Under the pieces are notes generated by a model that saw only the letters and a program-made list of their open reading frames with translations, was not told where the DNA came from and searched no databases. The position numbers and the translations under genes were made by a program. From Mycetohabitans sp. B8 (GTDB lineage Bacteria; Pseudomonadota; Gammaproteobacteria; Burkholderiales; Burkholderiaceae), in contig NZ_JAHLKR010000016.1 of assembly GCF_021991875.1 (NCBI RefSeq), positions 558,001 through 622,000 of the forward strand: a stretch of 64,000 nt of DNA, given 5' to 3'. Positions 34,299 to 44,005 of this stretch are shown piece by piece; position 1 is the stretch's first letter; each line of letters starts with the position of its first letter.

Positions 34299-34999
34299 GA
34301 ATTTCAATGTATAGTCATACAAAGGCCGATAATCGAAACGCACGTGCCTTCGCCAAACGTTGAATGAAAGCACTTCGTGCCCGTGCCGCATTGAACGCGA
34401 CGAAGGACCGCACCCCTGGAACACTGGGCGTCGCCTTGCACTTTGTGGGAATGGGACTTCCGCGTGACGAAACGGTAGATCAAAGCCGGACGCACAGTGA
34501 CACAGGGTGCGGATGGCAATCGACAGCCGAATCAACGAGCCCGAAGCTAGCCAGCGAGCGAATCATCCGCACGCAAAAGCTAAGAGAACTAGGATGACGC
34601 TTCATGCGCCGAAAGAACAAGCGCACATTCTACTGGATTCGGGTGCTCGAAAAGATGGATGTTTCGCTGCGCATGCGCTGACGGCGCATAGCGTAGCCCA
34701 TTACCCTGCCTGACCCAATGTGCCGGGCAGCATCGCGCATCTGGTATCGCTGTCGCACCGACAACAAGCACCCTTAACCCAGTATGCGCCTTCCTCCCGA
34801 AAGCCGGCACGTTTTTGGTTGAAATGGTACGTCAACGCACTGATACGGGTTGGGTCGTACGCGATGCTATGCCAAATAACCAAAGCGTATGTGCCCTTCC
34901 CGGCTCAAGTACGTCACATGAGGCCGCGGTGGTCATCCGACGCCATGACGGCAATAGCCAGCGGTTGCCTCAGTGATTGATTGCGGAACACCCTGTGAG
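34299..34999. other. Long intergenic region before the Wzy-like gene
   Basis: About 700 bp between divergent genes, lower in GC than its neighbours. It contains no frame I can support and no clear promoter. Presumably it holds the regulatory region for both the hydrolase and the polymerase. Confidence 0.45.
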
Positions 35000-36436
35000 A
35001 TGAACGACACGAATTCGAGCCATCGCGGCCGCACTCTGTATGCCGGACCAGCGCGCCCCGGCGGTGAGCAGCACGTCATCGGCCCATCATGGAGTGAAAG
35101 ATTGGACTTCAGTAGGGCACGGGGTGTCTTCAAGGCAGTGGATCGTTATTATCTGGTGTGGGCTTTTTTTGTGCCGATCACGTCCGTGCTGGTGTTTCCC
35201 AGCGTGCAAGGTACCACGCCGGGCTATTTGATGTGCTTTTTATCACTAGCAATCGCTATGCTGTATGGAGGCGGCGAGCGTACTCGCTATTTGCGCATCC
35301 TTCTAACAGCAGTCTTTGTCTGGATATTGCTGTTTACACTGACGCAACTAGCCGATTTAACCGATGGTTATACGCCTGACCTCGACACCTTGTCTCTGGT
35401 CAATCCGTATGACCATTCGTTTGTCATGCGCGCTTCGCTTTTCACGCAATCTCTCTATGTCGTCGCGGTAGTGCTCTATGGCACCTACCTGTACGTCTAT
35501 TACGACGACGCATGGGATCGCATCATCGTTGCCTCCGGCGTACTGTTTGCCGTGTACGGACTTTACGAGTGCTTCTACTATCTTGTGACCGGCCAGCCGG
35601 GCGACTTCCTGTCCAATCGCCAGTTCACCAACACGCTGGCCCGGCCGCTGCCCAAGGACGTCGTCACGGGCAGCGACTTTCAGACAATGGGCGTCGGTGG
35701 AATCTCGATGCAGCGCCTGAAGTCGCTAACGGGCGAACCGTCGATGTATGCGCTGTCGATGTTCCCGTTCTGGGTCTACGCCCGCACCGTGCAACGATCG
35801 CGCTGGCCCGCGATCATTATTGGCGCGTCGCTCGTGATGACGGCCTCCACGACGGCGATGGTCGGCTACCTATGCTACCTTGGCATCCGGATGATGCACA
35901 CGCGGATCAATATCATCAAGCTGGTGCTGGCCGCGCTTGTCATCATCGCGATCATCATCGTGTTTAACGAGCAAGTCGTGCAATTGGCGGATGACGTGGT
36001 GATTAAGAAACTCACCGGTGCCAATTCATCGGGCCAGGAGCGCTCGGCCGGGTTCATGGCCGCCGTCGACTTCTGGCTCAATGCGCCCGTTGCGAACAAG
36101 TTGGTGGGAATCGGCTTCGGCTACATCCGTACCACCGACATGTTTTCGACGCTGCTGGTCAACAATGGGCTGCTGGGCATCGCGCTGTTCAGCGTGCTAT
36201 TGCTGTATCCGGCATTCAAGCTCGATTGGGCGCCGAAGGCAGTCGCGCTACGACAGTGCTGCGTCGCGACCTATGTGATGATGATGGTATCGGTGCCGGA
36301 GTTCTCGTACCTTGCACCGTGGACCTTCGTTGCATTCGCCTATTGCCGGCTGTATCACCGCAATCGCGCACGACAAGCCGCAGACCGGCATGAAGTGGAA
36401 CTCACCGCGCGCACCTCGCACATGCGCGAGGCTTGA
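35000..36436 (+). CDS. Wzy-like polysaccharide polymerase / O-antigen ligase family membrane protein
   Basis: A 478-residue inner-membrane protein with about 11-12 helices (FFVPITSVLVFPSV, ILLTAVFVWILLFTL, LVLAALVIIAIIIVFN). It has one large periplasmic loop (about 170-240, ending FLSNRQFTNTLARP) and the GEPSMYALSMFPFW plus GIGFGYIRTTDMFSTLLVNN pattern of Wzy/WaaL-type proteins. Families are too diverged for a named role; in this locus with wzx the polymerase role is likely. The start is the Met at 35000 with GTGAG upstream, although 34973 is also open. Confidence 0.82.
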   Translation: MNDTNSSHRGRTLYAGPARPGGEQHVIGPSWSERLDFSRARGVFKAVDRYYLVWAFFVPITSVLVFPSVQGTTPGYLMCFLSLAIAMLYGGGERTRYLRILLTAVFVWILLFTLTQLADLTDGYTPDLDTLSLVNPYDHSFVMRASLFTQSLYVVAVVLYGTYLYVYYDDAWDRIIVASGVLFAVYGLYECFYYLVTGQPGDFLSNRQFTNTLARPLPKDVVTGSDFQTMGVGGISMQRLKSLTGEPSMYALSMFPFWVYARTVQRSRWPAIIIGASLVMTASTTAMVGYLCYLGIRMMHTRINIIKLVLAALVIIAIIIVFNEQVVQLADDVVIKKLTGANSSGQERSAGFMAAVDFWLNAPVANKLVGIGFGYIRTTDMFSTLLVNNGLLGIALFSVLLLYPAFKLDWAPKAVALRQCCVATYVMMMVSVPEFSYLAPWTFVAFAYCRLYHRNRARQAADRHEVELTARTSHMREA

Positions 36437-36513
36437 GGCGCGAGACAGCGCGTGTTGGTTCCCGGCGCCTCGCTGCAACCCAGCGTCGGGTAGCCCCGCT
36501 GCCACAGGTAGTA

Positions 36514-37440
36514 TTACGCCGCCAGGGTCGGATGGCCGCTAATGGTCAGCTTAAAGCCGTCGGCACCGGCTTTCAATCGCGCGGGCACGCCCACGGGTAG
36601 CGTCACCGTATCCGCGCCGTGGCCAAAACGCAGCCCGGTGATCACCGGGATACCGGTCAGCGCGCGGATCTGCTCGACCATCGCGTCAAAATCATAGCCA
36701 TTGTCATAGTCCGACAACTGCGCCCCGGTGAAGTCGCCGAGCACCAGCGCCTGCTGGCGCGGCAGGATGCCGGCCAAATGCAATTGGTACAGCATCCGCT
36801 CGACGCGGAATGGCCGTTCATTGACGTCCTCAACAAACAAGATGCCCGCATCGATGTCCGGCAAGTATCGCGTACCAGCGAGCGCGGCAATCATCGCGAG
36901 ATTGCCGCCCCACAGCGTGCCGTGTAGGTCGACATCGTCAGGCTGCGGCGTCGGCTCGTCAATCGTGAATTCCGGGTTGCTAATCGCCGTCCAGAAATGC
37001 TCGACTGTAAATTCGCTCAATCTCGGCGCGCCAAAGTTGCTGCTTAGCATCGGGCCGCCGAACGTGATGAGGCCGCTGTGCGCGAGCAGCGCCATCTGGA
37101 TCGCGGTGAAGTCACTATGGCCGCAGATCGCGACCGCTTCGCCAGCCAGCCGACGTTGCAATCCCGCGTAGTCCAGTCCATGCAGCAGCCGGGTCGCGCC
37201 GTAGCCACCACGCACGGCCAGCACGATGTCCGGCAGCGCCCGCGCAGGGTCCGCGAGCCGATTCAGGTCCGAGGCCCGTTGCGCATCCGTGCCCGCGAAG
37301 CGCTGGAAGCGCCGCTCGGTCGTATCGATGCCCTGGATGTGATGGCCAGCATCGACCCAGCGCGCCAGCGCCCGAGCAACGGCTTGTGGATCCGGCGGGT
37401 AGCCGCAAGGGGCAATCAGTTCGATCGTGCGGGGCCTCAT
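36514..37440 (-). CDS. ldcA: LD-carboxypeptidase (S66 family)
   Basis: Cytoplasmic serine peptidase that removes the terminal D-Ala from murein tetrapeptides during peptidoglycan recycling. The 308-residue product has IELIAPCGYPPDPQAV, the nucleophile region AVRGGYGATRLLHGLD, ICGHSDFTAIQMALL, LHGTLWGGNLAMIAALAGTR and VLGDFTGAQLSDYD, in family order. AGGAG precedes the Met at 37440. Confidence 0.95.
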   Translation of the reverse strand: MRPRTIELIAPCGYPPDPQAVARALARWVDAGHHIQGIDTTERRFQRFAGTDAQRASDLNRLADPARALPDIVLAVRGGYGATRLLHGLDYAGLQRRLAGEAVAICGHSDFTAIQMALLAHSGLITFGGPMLSSNFGAPRLSEFTVEHFWTAISNPEFTIDEPTPQPDDVDLHGTLWGGNLAMIAALAGTRYLPDIDAGILFVEDVNERPFRVERMLYQLHLAGILPRQQALVLGDFTGAQLSDYDNGYDFDAMVEQIRALTGIPVITGLRFGHGADTVTLPVGVPARLKAGADGFKLTISGHPTLAA

Positions 37441-37516
37441 GACACTCCTGTGCGGAAAAAGACAGCGCGCGACGCGCACTATAATCCGTGCCGACACAGC
37501 GCGACGTCGACCGGGA

Positions 37517-38252
<736 letters not shown>

Positions 38253-38303
38253 AGACGGACAAGATTCGAAATGCACGTCAAGGATACCAAACTCTAGCGC
38301 GGT

Positions 38304-39488
38304 TCAACCGCCGTCGCGCGAAGTGCAATGGAGCCGGCACTCTATTGCAGCGATCAACCGCTCCAGCCACGCGCGCAGCAGCGTATTGGACCCGACAAGC
38401 ACGATTGAGGTGGCGATGACGCCGTACACCTGCTGGCGTCGAACCTTGACGGTCGGCTCCGGCACCAGCCAGTTCGCGCTGTCGACCAGCAACAGCAGCG
38501 TTTTCAAGCCGATGACGATCGGCCATAGGCATGCCAGCCTCAGGCGTGGCGTCGAACGGCGGATCGCCAGCGTATAGTCGATTGCGTCGCGGAACTGCTC
38601 CAGCGCATGGCGCACGAGTTCCAGCATCACCGGGCGCGCACGGCCAGCCGCCTCGGCAGTCAACAGATCCTGCGGCGTCAAACCGTACCGCTCGAGCATC
38701 GTGGACGGCAAGTAGCAGCGGCCGATCCGCAGGTCCTTGGCGCAATCGCGCAGCACGTTAGTCAGCTGCAGTGCCCTGCCAAAGCGCACGCCGCGCTCCG
38801 ACATCGCCACGGGGTCGCCATTCAGCGCGCGCGGCAGATGCGTATAGGTCATCTCCGTCCAAAACGCGCCGACGCAGCCAGCAACCATGTAGGTGTACTG
38901 ATCCAGCTCGTGCCATGCACGTAACGCCACAATCCGCCCGGAGCACTCGTGCGGAAATGTGGTTAAATCGAACTCCATGCCGCGCGTGAGCGTCGACACA
39001 ATGCCACGGACCGCCTCGCGATCGCGCTCGCCCAACTGCTGCAGGATCGCCAACGCCGGCTCGAGTGATTCCAGCAGCCGCCGCTCGTTGGACTGCTGTT
39101 GCGCGGCCAACTGTCTGGCAATCTCGCGAAGCGGCCCTCGATCGTGTTCGTCGCCATTCACGTGCGCACGCAGTGTCAATAGCATCCTCAGCCGCAGCTC
39201 GGGCTCGATCAGCGGCGTGTCTGCGATCGTGTCGGCAGCGCGCGCCAGCAGATACGCCAGGCCCACCGGGTCCCGCATGCCGGCGGGCAACACGCGCAGC
39301 GTCAAGTAGAACGAGCGGGACACCCCCTTGAGCAGTGGGCCGAGCAGGAAAGCGCGCGCCGGATCGCGCATGGATCGGTCAGCAGCAGTCACGGAGGCGG
39401 GCGGTTGCGGGCCGGCCACCGGCCCGGCGGCACGTCGCGCGTGCGCTGCAGCGCCGCCGGATCGAGAGTCGAACGATGAATCGGACAT
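38304..39488 (-). CDS. Squalene/phytoene synthase family protein
   Basis: Trans-isoprenyl synthase, head-to-head type, of 394 residues. It has SRSFYLTLRVLPAGMRDPVG, the first Asp motif ARAADTIADT, and the second in LQLTNVLRDCAKDLRIGRCY followed by LP, as in farnesyl-diphosphate farnesyltransferases. A C-terminal hydrophobic stretch (VYGVIATSIVLVGSNTLL) suggests membrane attachment. No other hopanoid or carotenoid genes are within the window, so the product (squalene or presqualene diphosphate) is inferred. Confidence 0.9.
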   Translation of the reverse strand: MSDSSFDSRSGGAAAHARRAAGPVAGPQPPASVTAADRSMRDPARAFLLGPLLKGVSRSFYLTLRVLPAGMRDPVGLAYLLARAADTIADTPLIEPELRLRMLLTLRAHVNGDEHDRGPLREIARQLAAQQQSNERRLLESLEPALAILQQLGERDREAVRGIVSTLTRGMEFDLTTFPHECSGRIVALRAWHELDQYTYMVAGCVGAFWTEMTYTHLPRALNGDPVAMSERGVRFGRALQLTNVLRDCAKDLRIGRCYLPSTMLERYGLTPQDLLTAEAAGRARPVMLELVRHALEQFRDAIDYTLAIRRSTPRLRLACLWPIVIGLKTLLLLVDSANWLVPEPTVKVRRQQVYGVIATSIVLVGSNTLLRAWLERLIAAIECRLHCTSRDGG

Positions 39489-39679
39489 CGCGCAGCCATG
39501 AATTGACAGTCACAGCCGGCATTGTACCGGTTCATAGATCGGCGCCGCCGCGCCGTCGGGTCCGGCAAGCCGCCTTCGACCATCATCGAGGCCCGGCCCG
39601 CGTGGAGGGGCGGCTCGCCTCCCCATGCTCGAGCGGGTTGAGCACCGCGGGCGCCAGCGCAGGCCCGCGCACTGCCGGG

Positions 39680-41266
39680 CTAGAACGGCGACCCACCCTG
39701 TCGGGCGCCAGCGCGCGCCACGTTGAACAGCACGCCGCCCTTGCGCGACGTTTGCATCATCGCACGAAGCCGGTATTCCTTTTCAATGTAGAAACCCACG
39801 CCGCGAACTGTCGAGTTTTGGTAGGAACACATCATCTCGTCTGCGTACTTAATCTCGATATCGTAGGCATTGCCCCACTCACGAGGAACGATCCTGCCGA
39901 CAAACGAGCAATATCCGTCTTTCCCTGTAATCCTGCCCCGGCCATCGATCGTCATTTCAATTATGCTCGGCATATTGATCTCGTTGACAAGGTAATCACG
40001 TTTGCTGGACATGCCTTTGTATATCCCGACCACTTTGCTCACAGTCGGCTTGGTATATAACGCTATGTCGGCATTGCCCCGGAATTGGAACGGCGGCAGG
40101 CCATCGGCGGATGCGACGATGTGGATCGATTGCGGATTGAACAACAGGTTGTCGGCCTGAGTGACAATACTCTGACAGCGGGGAAACTGGTTGGCCAGGA
40201 CCGAGACCACCGCGGAACCGGCGCGGGAGGGCAGCGAACGGTCGAAATCGACCGACGTGCTTAATTTGACCTTTATTGCAAGCCGCTCTTTCAGATAGAG
40301 GATCCCGGTCCCGCCGTTGCCCGTGCCGAGATCGCCAACAACGGCCTCGCCTATGTCGTCGCCGTAAGCGTATATCGCATAAAACTTGCCCGCCGAGGTG
40401 ACTAACGCGGTGAAATCGTAGTTGCCCCATAGGCTGCCGACGTATTGGCCTTGCGCTTCATGCGCCTCCATGAGTTCGGTCTGTACGCCGACGTCCGCGA
40501 CTTGGGGAGCAGGCTCGGGTTCAGTCTGTACGCCGACGTCCGCGACTTGGGGAGCAGGCTCGGGTTCAGTCTGTACGCCGACGTCCGCGACTTGGGGGGC
40601 AAGCTCAGGTTCGGTCTGTACGCCGACGTCCGCGTTTCGCGTTCCGTGTTCGCCTACGCCCACATCCACGCCTTGGGCGCCATGCGCCCCCATGGGTTCG
40701 GTCTGTACGCCAACGTCCGCGTTTCGCGTTCCGTGCTCGCCCACGCCCACGTCCACGCTTTGGGCCACGTGCTCGCCTACGCCCGCGTCCACACGTTGAG
40801 CAGCCTGCCTGGCCACGCTCGTCTTCACGCCGCAGGCCGTAGGACGCACTGCGCCCACATTCAAGTCGTTCACCACAGCTTCGCTTACGCTGTGGCCTGT
40901 CCGCCAAGTTCTGCGCCTTTTCCTGTCTCTGTCGTGATTCAGACCATCAATTTCAACCGTTCCCTCCATTGCATAAAACTGGCCTACACTCGTAATGTTG
41001 ATGATATTTGTCGTATGGGCCGAATGTATCGTAGAGGCGGGAGAGCCGACCATGGCACCGGTGTGCTGGCCTTGTACGGGATCCATTGGCGACCGGACCC
41101 GCTCCCGTTCTCCGTCCGCCTCTTTAACGACTACGCGTTGGACCATGGCATCATCAGACTTGCCGCCGCCGCCCCCACATGCCCCCGCAGCAACGATAAG
41201 CATCACAGCGACATACTGGGTTATCCTATAACATAGTGGCCTAATAAAAGCAGCTAAATCCTTCAA
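39680..41266 (-). CDS. Predicted lipoprotein with tandem DVGVQTE (LC8-type) motif array
   Basis: Exported protein of about 528 residues from TTG 41266. Signal sequence RPLCYRITQYVAVMLIVAAG ends at lipobox Cys30. Residues 160-275 form a disordered array with three VGVGEH units and five DVGVQTE heptads, at Asp184, 213, 228, 243 and 258; the last four are exactly 15 residues apart. The heptad fits the Gln-centred motif bound by eukaryotic dynein light chain LC8. Two similar segments flank the array (ITSVGQFYAME; VTSAGKFYAIY, each followed by EAVV-DL), so a beta-domain appears duplicated or split. The last 240 residues are beta-rich. The frame is open to 41545 with no clear ribosome site, so the start is uncertain. 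No family recognised. Confidence 0.75.
   Translation of the reverse strand: MKDLAAFIRPLCYRITQYVAVMLIVAAGACGGGGGKSDDAMVQRVVVKEADGERERVRSPMDPVQGQHTGAMVGSPASTIHSAHTTNIINITSVGQFYAMEGTVEIDGLNHDRDRKRRRTWRTGHSVSEAVVNDLNVGAVRPTACGVKTSVARQAAQRVDAGVGEHVAQSVDVGVGEHGTRNADVGVQTEPMGAHGAQGVDVGVGEHGTRNADVGVQTEPELAPQVADVGVQTEPEPAPQVADVGVQTEPEPAPQVADVGVQTELMEAHEAQGQYVGSLWGNYDFTALVTSAGKFYAIYAYGDDIGEAVVGDLGTGNGGTGILYLKERLAIKVKLSTSVDFDRSLPSRAGSAVVSVLANQFPRCQSIVTQADNLLFNPQSIHIVASADGLPPFQFRGNADIALYTKPTVSKVVGIYKGMSSKRDYLVNEINMPSIIEMTIDGRGRITGKDGYCSFVGRIVPREWGNAYDIEIKYADEMMCSYQNSTVRGVGFYIEKEYRLRAMMQTSRKGGVLFNVARAGARQGGSPF
40475..40783. repeat. Tandem 45-bp and 87-bp coding repeats of the lipoprotein gene
   Basis: Four copies of the DVGVQTE codons start exactly 45 bp apart at 40475, 40520, 40565 and 40610 (array 40475-40630). 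The unit 40610-40696 is repeated with few changes as an 87-bp unit at 40697-40783. All periods are multiples of three, and the QTE codons are the best-conserved part. Confidence 0.9.
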
Positions 41267-42146
41267 GGCAGCGTTGGTGCGCTCCAATCCACTCACGGTT
41301 CGAGCGTCTTTTAACACCGTCCTATTCTGCTTCCTTTGCTCGCAAACTAAATCAAACGGCCCTACGCCCGCTTCTTTACTCAATTGCTCAAATCCGTGTA
41401 AAAGTGTCTTTTGCCCAACTCGAAACCACGTGATTGATGCTCGATGCGCATGCGTGATCCAATAGATTCCGACAAAATCAACGCGACTGAAAAAAGACCC
41501 GCGAGATATTGGCCCGCCCATAGCCTGTCTACTGCCGCCGACCACTTCTTTTTCTTGCTTGACGAAACGCGCCGGGCCCCTCGACCACCCTGCTTGAAAC
41601 AGGCTAGCTCAGCGCAACATCGAACAGCAACAGCATAGGAATACCCTCGGCCGACGAGGTGTTAAAAGTGTTAAAAACACCGATGACAACGCCACACGGC
41701 AGGGTAGCGTCAATGGCGTGACATTCTACAACCGGAAGGCGCTCTATCGCCACGGGAGTTGGCGTGTGCAGGCAGCGAGACGCCCAAAATATTATCGAGT
41801 CGGACAAATTGCCCCTGAGTCAGCCAGGTGTTCGCCGGCGGACAGCGCGCAGCGCTGCACCATCGCGAACAGAACGTGCGCCGTGCCGGCCGATGCCGGC
41901 ACGCATATCAATCATGGACGCGCTTCGCCAGCCCGCACGCCCGCCGTGCGCTTAGTCCTGACCGGCCAGCAACGGCCGGGCGACGTATTAATGATGCCGG
42001 CCAGCACTGCCAGGTCAATGCCGAATCGAGGCGATACACGCGAGCCTGCAGGAAACGACGCGACGCTGTTGATAAATCCCAACAGCTATCCGAGCGGGAA
42101 CCCGTATTATGGAGATTGTCTTGGCCGCCCGCTTCGCGACTTCTCA
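41267..42146. other. Intergenic region between the lipoprotein and photolyase genes
   Basis: About 880 bp, comparatively AT-rich near 41270-41500. The photolyase frame is open upstream to 41718, but that part does not look like protein. I see no hrpII box (CGAA-N16-CGAA on the plus strand) ahead of the lipoprotein gene and no other supportable gene. Confidence 0.45.
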
Positions 42147-43685
42147 ATGCCGCCATCTTCGCCACCCTGCTCGCTATCCCCCGTCGTCGTATGGTTTCGC
42201 GACGATCAACGCCTAGCCGACAATCCCGCGCTCGAATACGCCATTGCCACGGGCCACCCTGTCGTATGCGTGTACATTCACGACCCGGCGCCACAAAATA
42301 CGCGTCCGCCGGGCGCAGCTGTGCGCTGGTGGCTCCATGAATCTCTAAGCGCGCTCAATGCTGCGCTCGTAGCGTTGGGCGGCGAATTGACTGTCCTTCA
42401 TGGCTCCGAGTCGCAGACCATCGAAGCGTTCGCCGTGGCAATCGGCGCGATCAAGGTGTGCTGGAATCGCAGGTATTCGGCGGCGCAACGCGAAACCGAC
42501 ACCGCGATCAAGGCGGCGCTCAAAGGACGCGGCATTGCGGCTTTCGCCTTCAACGGACACTTGCTGCGAGAACCGTGGACCGTGGCCACGCGAGATGGCC
42601 GTCCGTTTCAAGTTTTCGGCGCGTACTGGCGCGCCGCGCGCCACGAGTATTCCCCTGAAGCACCGCGGTCCGCACCTAAGCGAATCGACTTCTTTCCAGT
42701 GCCGGAAAACGTCGTCGTGGCGGTACGCGTGAAAAATCTGTCTACACTGGCGCTCCAGCCTCGCCCCCCCAACTGGGCCAGTGGACTGCGCAAAACGTGG
42801 CAATGCGGCGAGCAAGCGGGACAGATGCAGTTGGACGATTTTCTCTCGAATGCGCTGACCCGCTACGCGAGCGGACGCGACGTTCCCGCGATGCAGGCAA
42901 CCAGCCGGCTATCTCCGTATCTTCGCTTCGGCAATCTCTCGGCACGGCAAGTATGGCATGCAGCACTGTCTGCAGCGCACGTCGGGCGCCGCTGCGGCAA
43001 TGCGCGCAGCGCGTGCACCGTGAGCAGCGGCATCGATAAGTTCCTTGATGAGCTTGGCTGGCGCGAGTTCTCATACTATCTGCTTTACCATTGTGCGCCG
43101 CTGCATCAAGTCAATTTCAAACGGCAATTCGACACCATGCCGTGGCGTGCCGATACCGCGGATCTGCGCGCTTGGCAGCACGGCCGCACCGGCTATCCGC
43201 TCGTTGACGCCGGCATGCGCCAGTTGTGGCATACGGGTTGGATGCACAATCGCGTGCGGATGGTCACGGCGTCGTTTCTCGTCAAGCATCTGCTCATCGA
43301 CTGGCGCGAAGGAGAGGCCTGGTTCTGGGACACGCTCGTCGATGCCGACGAAGCCAGCAATCCTGCGAATTGGCAATGGGTGGCCGGCAGTGGCGCTGAC
43401 GCGGCGCCGTACTTTCGCATCTTCAACCCGGTGCTACAGGGTCAGAAATTTGACCCGCAGGGCGCCTATGTGCGGCGCTGGGTGCCCGAACTCGCGCGCT
43501 TGCCGAGCGGATGCGTCCATGCGCCATGGCTCGCACAACCCTCACAACTGGCGTCTGCGTCGTTTCGGCTTGGTCAGGACTATCCGCTGCCGGTGGTGCC
43601 TCACCAGCAGGCGCGCGAACGGGCGCTGAAGGCGATGAAGCGCATGCGTGAGCGTGAATCGGACAGCCCTGGCCCATCGTCATAA
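42147..43685 (+). CDS. phrB: Deoxyribodipyrimidine photolyase (class I CPD)
   Basis: FAD enzyme that repairs pyrimidine dimers with blue light. The 512-residue product has the antenna domain VVVWFRDDQRLADNPALEYA and the catalytic domain with TSRLSPYLRFGNLSARQVWH, DAGMRQLWHTGWMHNRVRM and the FAD loop DADEASNPANWQWVAGSGAD, all standard for the cryptochrome/photolyase class I group. The Met at 42147 is chosen because the family starts just before PVVVWFR. Confidence 0.96.
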   Translation: MPPSSPPCSLSPVVVWFRDDQRLADNPALEYAIATGHPVVCVYIHDPAPQNTRPPGAAVRWWLHESLSALNAALVALGGELTVLHGSESQTIEAFAVAIGAIKVCWNRRYSAAQRETDTAIKAALKGRGIAAFAFNGHLLREPWTVATRDGRPFQVFGAYWRAARHEYSPEAPRSAPKRIDFFPVPENVVVAVRVKNLSTLALQPRPPNWASGLRKTWQCGEQAGQMQLDDFLSNALTRYASGRDVPAMQATSRLSPYLRFGNLSARQVWHAALSAAHVGRRCGNARSACTVSSGIDKFLDELGWREFSYYLLYHCAPLHQVNFKRQFDTMPWRADTADLRAWQHGRTGYPLVDAGMRQLWHTGWMHNRVRMVTASFLVKHLLIDWREGEAWFWDTLVDADEASNPANWQWVAGSGADAAPYFRIFNPVLQGQKFDPQGAYVRRWVPELARLPSGCVHAPWLAQPSQLASASFRLGQDYPLPVVPHQQARERALKAMKRMRERESDSPGPSS

Positions 43686-43921
43686 TCAAGCTGGTTTGCG
43701 CGACGCAGCTGATCACAATCCGCAGCCGCCGAATTGAGTATCAAGGCAAGTCATGAACGATCAAGCTGCTGCCTGGCCACCCGAAGCGCCGTGGAGACTA
43801 CTGCGTCGTCGCGGTCGAGGAAGCGCATCGGGTGCTTGAGCCGTGGGGGCGGTACAAGCATCGCTGATCGTGTCAGTGGCGGACCGCGCGCAGATTGCCC
43901 GATTTCGCCGTATCGCGCCAG

Positions 43922-43945
43922 TTCGGTTCTTCTATTGTCGTTTCG
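43922..43945 (+). promoter_or_regulatory. hrpII-box-like element (TTCG-N16-TTCG)
   Basis: TTCG at 43922-43925 and TTCG at 43942-43945 are separated by exactly 16 bases, 60 bp before the F-box gene start. This is the consensus of HrpB-activated type III secretion promoters in Ralstonia and related Burkholderiaceae. The pattern is short and could occur by chance. Confidence 0.5.
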
Positions 43946-44005
43946 GCACCGGTGCGACCTATCGCCACGCTTGCTCCGACAATCGAGGTTTTCGAAGACT
44001 ACCGA

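Noticed and set aside
40475..40783. Short regular repeats resembling a CRISPR array
   Set aside because: Units of 45 and 87 bp are contiguous, without unique spacers, and stay in the reading frame of the lipoprotein; no cas genes nearby.
40422..40799. Plus-strand repeat frame (SVCTPTSATWG repeats)
   Set aside because: It is the antisense shadow of the DVGVQTE array and has no ribosome site or flanking context.
41718..42146. N-terminal extension of the photolyase
   Set aside because: Family members begin just before PVVVWFR; the upstream codons show no protein-like pattern.
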